NCBI RefSeq assembly: GCF_019739195.1
Contig: NZ_JAHHDS010000003.1
Coordinates: 806,001 to 870,000, forward strand
Length of the DNA stretch: 64,000 nt
DNA from: Microcella sp.
Lineage (GTDB): Bacteria; Actinomycetota; Actinomycetes; Actinomycetales; Microbacteriaceae
Direction of reading: 5' to 3'
Shown: piece by piece, positions 35,774-44,038 of the stretch
How positions within the stretch are numbered: the stretch's first letter is position 1
How the letters are laid out: each line of letters opens with the position of its first letter
The notes under the pieces: generated by a model
Databases searched by the model: none
What the model was told of the DNA's origin: nothing
The model's input: the letters and a program-made list of their open reading frames with translations, nothing else
Translations under genes and position numbers: made by a program

Positions 35774-36418
35774 TCAGAGGATACGATACCGCTCCCACAC
35801 CTCGCGCAGGGTTGCTCCGGCGACGAGATCAGTGAGAACGCTCGTCTCTGACGACATGCGCGCGCGCGCCACCGTGAGCACCTGATCGGCGACGGCGGCC
35901 GGGATGACGACCACCCCGTCATCGTCGGCAGCGACCAGATCGCCCGGCGCTATCTCGACCCCGCCGATCTCCACGTTCTGTTGCACGGCGGTCACGCGCA
36001 TCCGCCCCCTGTAGTCGATCGGACGGTGCGAGCGTGCGAACGCCGCGAAGCCGAGGGGGATGATCTTGTCACTGTCGCGCAGATTGCCGTCGGTGACCAT
36101 TCCGACGGCGCCTCGGCCGAGGGCGGCCGCCGAAAACAACTCGCCCCAGAAAGCTGAGGCGTTGCTCTCACCCGTGGCGATCACCACAACCTCGCCGGGC
36201 TCGATCGAGTCGATGAAGTCAATCGCATCGTCATAGGGCTTCGCGGGGTCGACGTCATCGGTCGGTTCGAACCGCACCGTGCGGGCCGGGCCCAGAATAC
36301 GGCTGCCGGGAATAGCACACGGCAGGCGCTCAGCAAGCACTCGGTGGCGCTCGCCGACAGCGTCGAGCGAGTCAGACAGGTTGGCCGTGGTGGGAAGAAG
36401 CTCGGGCAAGTGGGTCAC
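35774..36418 (-). CDS. RraA-like / HMG-aldolase family protein
   Basis: 214 residues of the RraA/4-hydroxy-4-methyl-2-oxoglutarate aldolase fold. The metal/substrate motif G-x-x-x-DG-x-x-RD is seen as GMVTDGNLRDSDKI, and GDLVAADDDGVVVIP is the usual second signature. Members cleave 2-oxo acids to pyruvate; here it may act on a deoxy-keto acid from one of the dehydratases (inference). ATG 36418 overlaps the upstream enolase stop by four bases. Confidence 0.88.
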   Translation of the reverse strand: MTHLPELLPTTANLSDSLDAVGERHRVLAERLPCAIPGSRILGPARTVRFEPTDDVDPAKPYDDAIDFIDSIEPGEVVVIATGESNASAFWGELFSAAALGRGAVGMVTDGNLRDSDKIIPLGFAAFARSHRPIDYRGRMRVTAVQQNVEIGGVEIAPGDLVAADDDGVVVIPAAVADQVLTVARARMSSETSVLTDLVAGATLREVWERYRIL

Positions 36419-37551
36419 TGTGATCCTTTCGGGGACGATTCGGATGAGTACGACAGCACCTCAACCGTGGCCGCATCAATCGCGTCCCAGTCAAAGACCG
36501 CACCGACGCCCGGTGCCGTCGGCGGGTAGACGAATCCATCCCGAATATCAAGCGGCTCAGCGAGACCGAAAGCGTAGGTGTCCAGGGGGTACAGCACTTC
36601 GAAGTAGGTGGTGTTCGGGATGCCCAGTGCGCAGTGCAGATTCGCGAGCTCGAGCGGGTGGTAGATCGTCGTGTGCAATTCGCAGGGCACTCCGTGCGCT
36701 TCGGCCAGGCGAGCAACCTCAAGGGTCGAGGTGATACCCCCACGCCATGACACATCAGCCCGCACAATGTCGAGGGCGCCCGAAGTGATGTAGGGGGCGG
36801 TCAATAACGCCCCACCCGCGATCGACTCGGCACCGGCAATCGGAATCTCGAGCTCGCGCGACAACTGCACCAGAGACTCCATGTCGTAGTCATCGAGCGG
36901 CTCTTCGAACCAGAGGTACCCAAGCTTCTCGAGCTCGCGCCCGACCCTCACAGCCTCGGCGAGCGTGTGCGTCGCGACGGGGTCAGCCATGAGAGGGAAG
37001 TCGGGCCCTACTTCGTCGCGCACCGCGCGGTACACCTCAAGGTCGAGCGAAGCGGGGCCGGGCGGATGAATCTTGTAGGCCGTAAAGCCGTCGTTCCGCA
37101 CGCTGCGCACCTCGGTGACGTAGTCGTCGACGGTCGAGAGAAACATCGAACTGGCGTAGACCGGCAGGCGATCATGAGCGGTGCCGATCAGCCGGTGCAC
37201 GGGCAGACCGGCGACCTTGCCGGCGATATCCCAACAGGCGACGTCGAAGGGACCGTACGCGTAGATCGGCGACAGGTTCCACCGTCGATCGAAGAATCGA
37301 AACTCGCGCAGGTTGAGCTCGTGCGCCAGCGGGTCACGGCCCATGAAGAACGGTGCTACCTGCGCGAAAGCGCGAGCGGTGGTGCGCGAGTCGAGGCCCC
37401 CAAACCCGAACGACGTGCCGCGCACGCCTTCGTCGGTCGTCAGCGTGATCACCACCACGTCGGGCACGCTCTGGCCGTCGAGAGACGACCGCTCGCGCGA
37501 CGAACTGTCATCGACGCGACAGGCGCGGATCTCAACATCAACGATGCGCAC
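36415..37551 (-). CDS. Enolase-superfamily acid-sugar dehydratase/racemase (KxH)
   Basis: 378 residues. K160-x-H162 (YKIHPPG), D190 (MADPV), E216 (WFEEP), E242 (AES), D266 (VRADVSWRGG) and H293 (CELHTT). Same numbering as the 22381-23493 protein but with the dyad Asp intact. Lies between two other catabolic genes in the operon starting at 38757. Substrate unknown; an acid sugar by family. Confidence 0.87.
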   Translation of the reverse strand: MRIVDVEIRACRVDDSSSRERSSLDGQSVPDVVVITLTTDEGVRGTSFGFGGLDSRTTARAFAQVAPFFMGRDPLAHELNLREFRFFDRRWNLSPIYAYGPFDVACWDIAGKVAGLPVHRLIGTAHDRLPVYASSMFLSTVDDYVTEVRSVRNDGFTAYKIHPPGPASLDLEVYRAVRDEVGPDFPLMADPVATHTLAEAVRVGRELEKLGYLWFEEPLDDYDMESLVQLSRELEIPIAGAESIAGGALLTAPYITSGALDIVRADVSWRGGITSTLEVARLAEAHGVPCELHTTIYHPLELANLHCALGIPNTTYFEVLYPLDTYAFGLAEPLDIRDGFVYPPTAPGVGAVFDWDAIDAATVEVLSYSSESSPKGSQ

Positions 37552-37593
37552 AGCAGACCTCCTTGTCTGTCAACATTGGTGGTTGGCGCTTGC

Positions 37594-38757
37594 TCAGGCC
37601 CGAATGACGTGCCCACCGGTGGGCACGAACGGAAACTGCTTCTCGATCGCGGGAGTCACGCGCAGGCCGAGCCCGGGGGCCGTGGGAGCGACCAGCGTGC
37701 TCCCCTCGCGGCGTAGCGGCTCGACGAGCAAGCTCTCGCGCAGCGGATTGGGCAGCGTGCAGTATTCGAACAGTTCGACCTCGGGCCGCGCCAGGACCGT
37801 GTGCAGGTTGGCCATGAGAGTCACGCCGCTGCCCCACACGTGGGGCACCGTCGCGACACCATGCGAGGCGGCGAGCGCAGCGATGCGGCCGAACACTGAT
37901 GGCCCGCCGACGAAAGTGGCATCGGGCTGAGCTATGTCAACTCCGCCCGCCTCGATGAGCACGCGGAAGTCTTCGAAGGTGCCGTGCGACTCGACCCCCG
38001 AGACAGGCACCGCGAGAGCATCCCGCACCGCCGCATAAGCGGCCGGGTCGGTGGCGTGCGCCGGCTCTTCGAACCAGCGGGCGCCCGCGTCTGCCACGAC
38101 GCGACCCACGCGAATCGCATCATCGAGAGACCACGGGCGACCTGCACAGCCCTGAACCGCGTCGAGCACGAACCTGCCCGTGCCCGACAACCGCGGAATG
38201 ATTTCCTCGACCAGCCGAATGGTAGTGCCAGGATCGCGCATCGCCCGAAACTTCACGGTATCGAACCCCGCATCTCGCTGCGCGTTGGCCCAGTTCAGCA
38301 CCTCATCGAAAGTGTCACCAAGCCCGCCACTGGCATAGATCTCGATCGAACGACGCTGCAGTCCGCCCAGCAGCTCGTAGGCCGGAACCCCCTCGCGCAC
38401 TCCCACAGCGTCCAGGCAGGCGAGTTCGATCGCGCCGGCAACGCCGCTGGCGATGCCCCCGCGCGACCAGAAGGCGGTCATGGCCCGCAGGTGGTCAGCC
38501 ACGTCAAGGGGATGCTCGAACAGGTTCTCGAGCAGAAAGGAGCGGTAGGCATCCACCAGACCGGGAACCGCGAGCGCCGCCATGATGCCGGCGCCGGCCT
38601 CTCCGACCCCGCGCGTGCCATCACTGAGTGTGACTTCGACCAGCGCGGCATCCCAGGAACGGATCATGCCTCCGACCCAGCGCAACTCCTCTCCAGGGGC
38701 GTACGGCGCCGACAGCAGTATGGGTCGAATGGCCGTCACGACAAGGGAGGAGTCCAT
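37594..38757 (-). CDS. Enolase-superfamily protein, KxR variant
   Basis: 387 residues. Barrel motifs K169-x-R171 (TVKFRAM), D199 (VLDAVQG), E230 (WFEEP), E256 (GVESHG), D279 (QPDATFVGG) and H306 (VPHVWGSG). The K-x-R pattern differs from its four cluster siblings, suggesting a distinct substrate. Leaderless: TAGGAT-AAGTGC-ATG, where the -10 is operator H. First gene of the operon with 36415-37551 and the RraA-like gene. Confidence 0.87.
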   Translation of the reverse strand: MDSSLVVTAIRPILLSAPYAPGEELRWVGGMIRSWDAALVEVTLSDGTRGVGEAGAGIMAALAVPGLVDAYRSFLLENLFEHPLDVADHLRAMTAFWSRGGIASGVAGAIELACLDAVGVREGVPAYELLGGLQRRSIEIYASGGLGDTFDEVLNWANAQRDAGFDTVKFRAMRDPGTTIRLVEEIIPRLSGTGRFVLDAVQGCAGRPWSLDDAIRVGRVVADAGARWFEEPAHATDPAAYAAVRDALAVPVSGVESHGTFEDFRVLIEAGGVDIAQPDATFVGGPSVFGRIAALAASHGVATVPHVWGSGVTLMANLHTVLARPEVELFEYCTLPNPLRESLLVEPLRREGSTLVAPTAPGLGLRVTPAIEKQFPFVPTGGHVIRA

Positions 38758-38762
38758 GCACT

Positions 38763-38779
38763 TATCCTATACGATATAG
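38763..38779 (-). promoter_or_regulatory. Cluster operator/promoter site H (leaderless)
   Basis: TATCCTATACGATATAG, inverted CTATA/TATAG arms. On the minus strand TAGGAT (38764-38769) is exactly six bases before the ATG at 38757, the same layout as site E. Confidence 0.65.
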
Positions 38780-38829
38780 TCGATAAAGTCGCGATTGCCG
38801 CGAGACCTCATCAGACAGAACGTCGACCC

Positions 38830-40713
38830 TCAGCGCTTGTAGCGGGCTGAGACCACGCGGTCGGAGGCCGAGACGCGGCCGAGGAACGGCGGCGTGACGA
38901 GCAGAAGCACGGGAGCCGCGAGACCCACGAGCACGGCGCCGGTCGTTGTCGTGATGATCGAGACGGTGAGCAGAGCTGCTCCGAACTCGGGCGGCAAGGC
39001 CGTGCTCGCGGCGGTGAACAGCACGACCGTAGCGGCGAGCACGTGGGCGGCATAGCCGAGGGCCGCCGTCGAGGCCGCCGAGACGGCGACGGTCGTGCGG
39101 GGTGAGATAAGCATCCACGCCACGGCCAGAACGATCGCCTGCACGAGGGCGCCGATCGCCCAGGCAGGCGTCGTCCACCAGGCGATGGTCGACTGCGTCT
39201 GGCCCAGCACGGCGGCTCCGAGAGTTGCGGGCATCCCCTGCAGCGCCCAGGTCGCCAGGCCCGAGAGCCCCGCCCAGGCGAGCACGCGCGGCCAGCGTAG
39301 CGAGAGCGTCGAGCGCATCGCCGGCCGCGGGCGCGGGTCGACGGGCGCGGCCGCCTCAGACTGCCAGACGGGCTCGTCGCTGCCGAGCAAGCGCGGAGGT
39401 TGCAGTGTCTCGAGAGCGAGCTCGCTCACCTCGAGCGGCGAATCGAGCACGTCGACCGTGCCCCAGACGGTGTCGAGAGGTCGCGTCGGCAGCTCGCCGA
39501 GCGGCGTGACCGGAAACGGCCCGCCGCCCCACGCCGTGCGCCAGTTCTCGAGCTCGAGCGCGGTGCGGGCGAGCGAGAGTCGGCTCGCCGAGGCCTGCCC
39601 GGTGCGGCGAGACGTCGCGATGCCGCGCAGGGCAGCGGCCGCCGCGATCCAGCCGGTCGCGTGATCGAGCGCCTGAACCGGCAACGGGAGAGGCACGGGA
39701 TGCTGCGCCGCAGTTTCGCGCATGGCGCGGTCTGCGATGCCGGCCGACATCTGCACGAGACTGTCGAAGCCGCGTCGCCCGGCCCACGGGCCGGTGTAGC
39801 CGTAGGCGTTCACCTGCACCTCGACGAGCCCGGGGCGTACGGCCTGCCGGGTGCCCTCGTCGAGCCCGATCGAGTCAAGGGCTCCTGGCCGGTAGCCGTG
39901 CACGAGCACGTCGGCCTCGGCGAGCAGAGCCAGCAGCTCTGATCGACCCTCGACACTGTGCGCATCGAGTCGGGCGCAGCGCTTGCCGAGGGTCATGTCG
40001 GGCTCGAGCGCCGACTCGTGCCATTCGGGCGGGTCGATGCGCAGCACGTCGGCGCCGAGCATCGCGAGCACGCGGGTGGCGACGGGGCCGGCGAGCACGC
40101 GCGTGAGGTCGAGCACCTTCACGCCCGCGAGCGGCCGGCCCTCGAGGCCGAGCGGCATGGCGCGCCCCTCTGAGCCGGGGCGAACATCCACCAACGGCTC
40201 GGCGGCAACGGCGACGCCCTGTGGGTGCCGCGACCAGGCACCCGCTGTGCGCATGGCGGCAGCTGCACCCCCGGCGAACACGACCTCCGACTCGAGGTCA
40301 TCGGCGCGCCAGTCGGTGACGGCGGCCTCGACATCGGCGCGCGTCGCGGTCTCGTCGAGCCCGAGCACCGTGAGTGCGGCGGCGCGGTGGGCGGGCACGT
40401 TCGTGTGCAGACGAATCCACCCGTCGCCCGTCGCGTAGTCGCCCGCGAGGGCCTCCCACGGCGAAGCGACCGGAGTTCGCGGTCGCACCGCCGTCGAGAA
40501 CCAACCGTCGACGAGCGGCGTGCTGACCTCGGCCTGCGCGTCGGTGCCCACGAGATCGGCGAGGGCGAGTGCCGTGGCACCCACCGCCGCCGCCGCGAAC
40601 TGGCTCACCGGGTACGAGCCGCCCAGGCTGCGCGGGCCGACGATCGCGAGGTCGCCGTCGAGCCCGAGCTGCTGGGCAAGCACGTGGGTGCCGGGTCGTG
40701 GCGCGATGATCAC
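38830..40713 (-). CDS. CaiB-like CoA-transferase fused to a C-terminal membrane domain
   Basis: 627 residues. Residues 1-190 form a degenerate CaiB-like region; about 195-450 contain the CaiB core (LAGVKVLDLTRVLAGPVATRVLAMLGADVLRIDPPE in consecutive parts; catalytic Asp in RRGFDSLVQMSAG). After a Pro-rich linker, residues about 475-615 form about four hydrophobic helices of unknown family. The frame is continuous. TACTCT-GAACGC-GTG marks a leaderless start at 40713. It lacks the cluster operator and is probably core genome, unlike the CaiB gene at 27240. Confidence 0.78.
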   Translation of the reverse strand: MIIAPRPGTHVLAQQLGLDGDLAIVGPRSLGGSYPVSQFAAAAVGATALALADLVGTDAQAEVSTPLVDGWFSTAVRPRTPVASPWEALAGDYATGDGWIRLHTNVPAHRAAALTVLGLDETATRADVEAAVTDWRADDLESEVVFAGGAAAAMRTAGAWSRHPQGVAVAAEPLVDVRPGSEGRAMPLGLEGRPLAGVKVLDLTRVLAGPVATRVLAMLGADVLRIDPPEWHESALEPDMTLGKRCARLDAHSVEGRSELLALLAEADVLVHGYRPGALDSIGLDEGTRQAVRPGLVEVQVNAYGYTGPWAGRRGFDSLVQMSAGIADRAMRETAAQHPVPLPLPVQALDHATGWIAAAAALRGIATSRRTGQASASRLSLARTALELENWRTAWGGGPFPVTPLGELPTRPLDTVWGTVDVLDSPLEVSELALETLQPPRLLGSDEPVWQSEAAAPVDPRPRPAMRSTLSLRWPRVLAWAGLSGLATWALQGMPATLGAAVLGQTQSTIAWWTTPAWAIGALVQAIVLAVAWMLISPRTTVAVSAASTAALGYAAHVLAATVVLFTAASTALPPEFGAALLTVSIITTTTGAVLVGLAAPVLLLVTPPFLGRVSASDRVVSARYKR

Positions 40714-40755
40714 GCGTTCAGAGTATCGATGGCAGGCGGTGGCAGACTGGGGGCG

Positions 40756-41112
40756 ATGAGCGACGACGATCCGCGCGAGCTACTCGAGTACGAGTCGGGC
40801 GACGGCACCCCGAGCTGGGAGCGCCGTCGGCGCGTCATGCGCTGGATCGCCCTTATCGCGCTCGTCGGCATGCTCGTGCCCACCGTCGTCGGCACCTATG
40901 TGACCGCGCGCTCGACGGCCGAGCGCTCGTGCCGCCTTGCCGTCGACTTCTACGCGGATGAGCGCACGCCGTCGCGCGTCGCGTTCGAATTCCTCTCCCC
41001 CGACGCCCTGGGCTGGACCTGCTACGCCGAGCTCTCGAGCGGCGACGTGCTCGTCGCGGTGCTCGGGCTGATCCCCGGCCAGCCCCGCCTCGTCTCGCGC
41101 GTCGGCGTCTGA
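40756..41112 (+). CDS. Small single-helix membrane protein, unknown
   Basis: 118 residues: acidic N-terminus, basic stop WERRRRVMR, one helix (WIALIALVGMLVPTVVGTYVTA), then an outward domain with two cysteines (ERSCRLAV, GWTCYAEL) that could pair. Family not recognised. ATG 40756, divergent from the CoA-transferase fusion with a 42-base gap. About 220 bases without a gene follow, in which I see only a short T-run near 41132. Confidence 0.7.
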   Translation: MSDDDPRELLEYESGDGTPSWERRRRVMRWIALIALVGMLVPTVVGTYVTARSTAERSCRLAVDFYADERTPSRVAFEFLSPDALGWTCYAELSSGDVLVAVLGLIPGQPRLVSRVGV

Positions 41113-41336
41113 CGCTCTGGCGCGCGGCACTTTTTCTTGCGAGACTGAGGGTGTTCCGCGCATGCGAACGGCGCTCCGAGGCTCTCTCAGGGCGGCGTGA
41201 CCCGTCGAGGAGCGGTGGTTGCTTTCATCGCTTCCGGTCACCTCATTCGCTTCTCTGACCGCGTGGAGCCGATGATCCTGCGCGCCCGAGACCTCTCGGC
41301 GAGCATCCGTCATCGTCGACGAACCGTGAGGACATC

Positions 41337-42698
41337 ATGATCAGCATCGATCGCACCCGCCTGGCCGAGCTCACCGAGCGCGAGCAGCAGGCCTTCATCG
41401 CCGCCCGCCCGAAGTCGCAGGCCGCCTACGCCAACGCCGAGCACCTGTTCGGCCGCGTGCCCATGACGTGGATGAACAAGAAGTCGGGCGCCTTTCCGAT
41501 CTACCTCGACCGCGCGCAGGGTAACCGCGTGTGGGATATCGACGGGCACGAGTACATCGACTTCGCGCTCGGCGACACCGGCTCGATGGCCGGCCACTCA
41601 AACCCCGCCGTCGTCGAGGCGATCACCCGCCGCGTCGGCGAGCTCGGTGGCCTCGTGACGATGCTGCCGACGGAAGACGCCGAATGGGTCGGCGCCGAGC
41701 TGTCGCGCCGCTTCACGATGGACCGCTGGAGCTTCTCGCTGACGGCGACGGATGCGAATCGCTGGGCGATTCGACTCGTGCGCGCGATCACCGGAAAACC
41801 GAAGATCGTCTTCCACTCGTACTGCTACCACGGATCGGTCGACGAGTCGCTCGTCGTCGTCGGGCCCGACGGCGAGAGCATGTCGCGCCCCGGCAACGTC
41901 GGCGCCCCCGTCGACGTGACCGAGACGTCGCGCGCCGCCGAGTACAACGACCTGCCGGGCCTCGAGCGGGCGCTCGCGCACGGCGATGTGGCCGCGGTGC
42001 TCATCGAGCCCGCGCTCACCAACATCGGCATCGTGCTGCCCGAGCCCGGCTACCTCGAGGGCGTGCGCGCACTGACCCGCCAGTACGACGCGCTGCTCAT
42101 CATCGACGAGACGCACACCTTCTCGGCCGGGCCCGGCGGCATGACGAGGGCCTACAACCTCGAGCCCGACCTCGTGGTGATTGGCAAGTCGATCGGCGGG
42201 GGCATCCCGACCGGGGCCTACGGCCTCTCAGACGAGTTTGCCGAGCGCGCGCTCGCCCGCACCGACCTCGACCTGGTCGACATGGGCGGCGTCGGTGGCA
42301 CGCTCGCGGGCAACCCGCTCTCGGTCGCGGCGATGCGCGCAACCCTCGAGCATGTGCTCACCGACGAGGCCTTCGCGCACATGATCGACACGGCCACGTA
42401 CTTCACCGACGGCGTCAACGAGCTGTTCGACCGCTATGACCTGCCGTGGGCGATCAACCAGCTCGGCGCGCGCGCCGAGTACCGCTTCGCGCGGCCGTAC
42501 CCGATCAACGGCACGCTCGCGGCTGAAGCGGCCGACGGCGAGCTCGAAGACTTCTTGCACCTCTACCTCGTGAACCGCGGCATCATGCTCACGCCGTTCC
42601 ACAACATGGCGCTCATGGCCCCCATGACGAGTCGGTCAGATGTGGATGCTCACCACGAGCACTTCGAGGCGGCGATCAGAGAGCTGCTCTCGTTGTAA
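41337..42698 (+). CDS. Class III aminotransferase (PLP-dependent)
   Basis: 453 residues of the acetylornithine/GABA/glutamate-semialdehyde aminotransferase fold. DIDGHEYIDFALGDTGSMAGHSNPAV, YHGSVDESL, LIIDETHTFSAGPGG (PLP Asp in IDETH) and VIGKSIGGGIPTGAYG, whose Lys binds PLP. The lack of a close-fitting neighbour leaves the substrate open. GTGAGGA upstream of ATG 41337. Two hairpins follow. Confidence 0.88.
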   Translation: MISIDRTRLAELTEREQQAFIAARPKSQAAYANAEHLFGRVPMTWMNKKSGAFPIYLDRAQGNRVWDIDGHEYIDFALGDTGSMAGHSNPAVVEAITRRVGELGGLVTMLPTEDAEWVGAELSRRFTMDRWSFSLTATDANRWAIRLVRAITGKPKIVFHSYCYHGSVDESLVVVGPDGESMSRPGNVGAPVDVTETSRAAEYNDLPGLERALAHGDVAAVLIEPALTNIGIVLPEPGYLEGVRALTRQYDALLIIDETHTFSAGPGGMTRAYNLEPDLVVIGKSIGGGIPTGAYGLSDEFAERALARTDLDLVDMGGVGGTLAGNPLSVAAMRATLEHVLTDEAFAHMIDTATYFTDGVNELFDRYDLPWAINQLGARAEYRFARPYPINGTLAAEAADGELEDFLHLYLVNRGIMLTPFHNMALMAPMTSRSDVDAHHEHFEAAIRELLSL

Positions 42699-42721
42699 CC
42701 GATGGCCGAGACGGCCATCGG
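42699..42721 (+). terminator. Terminator hairpin 1 of the aminotransferase gene
   Basis: CCGATGGCC and GGCCATCGG form a 9-bp stem with a five-base loop beginning one base after the stop codon. Confidence 0.65.
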
Positions 42722-42734
42722 CGCTGGCGTCGCG

Positions 42735-42758
42735 GCGACGGCGAGAAATCGCCGTCGC
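42735..42758. terminator. Bidirectional hairpin 2 with GAAA tetraloop
   Basis: GCGACGGCGA and TCGCCGTCGC form a perfect 10-bp stem around GAAA (plus strand), 14 bases after hairpin 1. It also abuts the stop of the convergent small gene, so it can serve both. Confidence 0.7.
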
Positions 42759-42759
42759 T

Positions 42760-42918
42760 CTAGGCTCCAGCTCGCTTGCGCGAGAACCAGCCCCACGCGC
42801 TCGTGGCGAGGAACAGCACGATGCCGACGACGGCGAGCCAGAACAGGCCTTCGATGACAAAGCCGAGGATCGACAGCACGATCCAGATGACGATGAGAGC
42901 AATGATGAAACCAGTCAT
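42760..42918 (-). CDS. 52-residue hydrophobic membrane protein
   Basis: A short frame from ATG 42918 to TAG 42760. Two hydrophobic helices (FIIALIVIWIVLSILGFVIE and LFWLAVVGIVLFLATSAWGW) end in a basic tail FSRKRAGA, so the inner-membrane orientation is plausible. Resembles small actinobacterial 'hydrophobic proteins' of about 50 residues. TAGCGT sits seven bases before the ATG. Function unknown; convergent with the aminotransferase. Confidence 0.7.
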   Translation of the reverse strand: MTGFIIALIVIWIVLSILGFVIEGLFWLAVVGIVLFLATSAWGWFSRKRAGA

Positions 42919-43013
42919 GCGCTCGACGCTATGGTGCTGAGCGGTACTCGTGAACCCCCTTGACAGTGCTCGTGAAGGGTGATCACGCGGCGCCGTCGAA
43001 CGGAGCGCCGGGT

Positions 43014-43991
43014 CTACGCGGCGCCGTCGAACATTGACGTGACCGAGCCGTCATCGAACACCTCGTGAATCGCGCGCGCGATGAGCGGCGCGATCGACAG
43101 CACCGTGAGGCGGTCCCACCGCTTCTCGTCGGGAACCGGCAGGGTGTCGGTGACGACCACCTGGTCGACCGCTGCATCTTGCAGAATGTCGAAAGCTGGG
43201 TCGCTGAAGACAGCGTGGGTGGCGGCGACGACGACGCGCAGCGCGCCATTCTTCTTGAGCGCCTCGGCGGCCTTGACGATCGTGCGGCCGGTGTCGATCA
43301 TGTCGTCGACGAGCAGGCAGACGCGGCCCTCGACCTCTCCGACGATCTCGTGCACCGTGACCTGGTTGTGCACCATAGGGTCGCGGCGCTTGTGGATGAT
43401 GGCGAGCGGGGCCCCGAGCTTCTGACTCCAGATGTCGGCAACGCGCACGCGGCCCATGTCGGGCGAGACGACCGTGAGAGTCGCGGGGTCGAGCTGCTTC
43501 TGAAAGTGCTCGAGCAGCACGGGCATCGCGAACAGGTGATCGACGGGGCCGTCGAAGAAGCCCTGAATCTGGGCGGCGTGCAGGTCGACGCTCATGATGC
43601 GGTCGGCGCCCGCCGCCTTGTAGAGGTCGGCGACGAGCCGAGCCGAGATGGGCTCGCGACCGCGTCCCTTCTTGTCTTGGCGGGCGTAGGGGTAGAAGGG
43701 AGCGACCACGGTGATGCGCTTGGCAGAAGCGCGCTTGAGAGCATCCACCATGATCAGTTGTTCCATGAGCGCCTCGTTGATGGGCGCCGCGTGCGACTGC
43801 AGCACGAAGGCATCGCAGCCGCGCACGCTCTCGTCGTAGCGCGCGTAGATCTCGCCGTTGGCGAAGGTGCGCGCATCAGTGTGCACGATCTCGGTCTGCA
43901 GGTATTCGGCGATCTGCTCGGCGAGAACAGGATGCGATCGCCCGGTCACGATGACGAGGCGCTTCTGGCCGGTGATCTTGATGCTGGCCAC
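43014..43991 (-). CDS. prs: Ribose-phosphate pyrophosphokinase (PRPP synthase)
   Basis: Makes PRPP from ribose 5-phosphate and ATP for nucleotide, histidine and NAD synthesis. 325 residues: FANGEIYARYDESVRGCDAFVLQSH, YPYARQDKKGRGREPISARLVADL, the flexible-loop and PRPP-binding motif VCLLVDDMIDTGRTIVKAA (given in parts). GTG 43991. It lies downstream of glmU with 47 bases between, the standard glmU-prs pair. Confidence 0.97.
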   Translation of the reverse strand: MASIKITGQKRLVIVTGRSHPVLAEQIAEYLQTEIVHTDARTFANGEIYARYDESVRGCDAFVLQSHAAPINEALMEQLIMVDALKRASAKRITVVAPFYPYARQDKKGRGREPISARLVADLYKAAGADRIMSVDLHAAQIQGFFDGPVDHLFAMPVLLEHFQKQLDPATLTVVSPDMGRVRVADIWSQKLGAPLAIIHKRRDPMVHNQVTVHEIVGEVEGRVCLLVDDMIDTGRTIVKAAEALKKNGALRVVVAATHAVFSDPAFDILQDAAVDQVVVTDTLPVPDEKRWDRLTVLSIAPLIARAIHEVFDDGSVTSMFDGAA

Positions 43992-44038
43992 GAGGTTCTC
44001 GCCTTCTGCCGCCGAGGCGACGCTGGTGTGCTGGTCGG

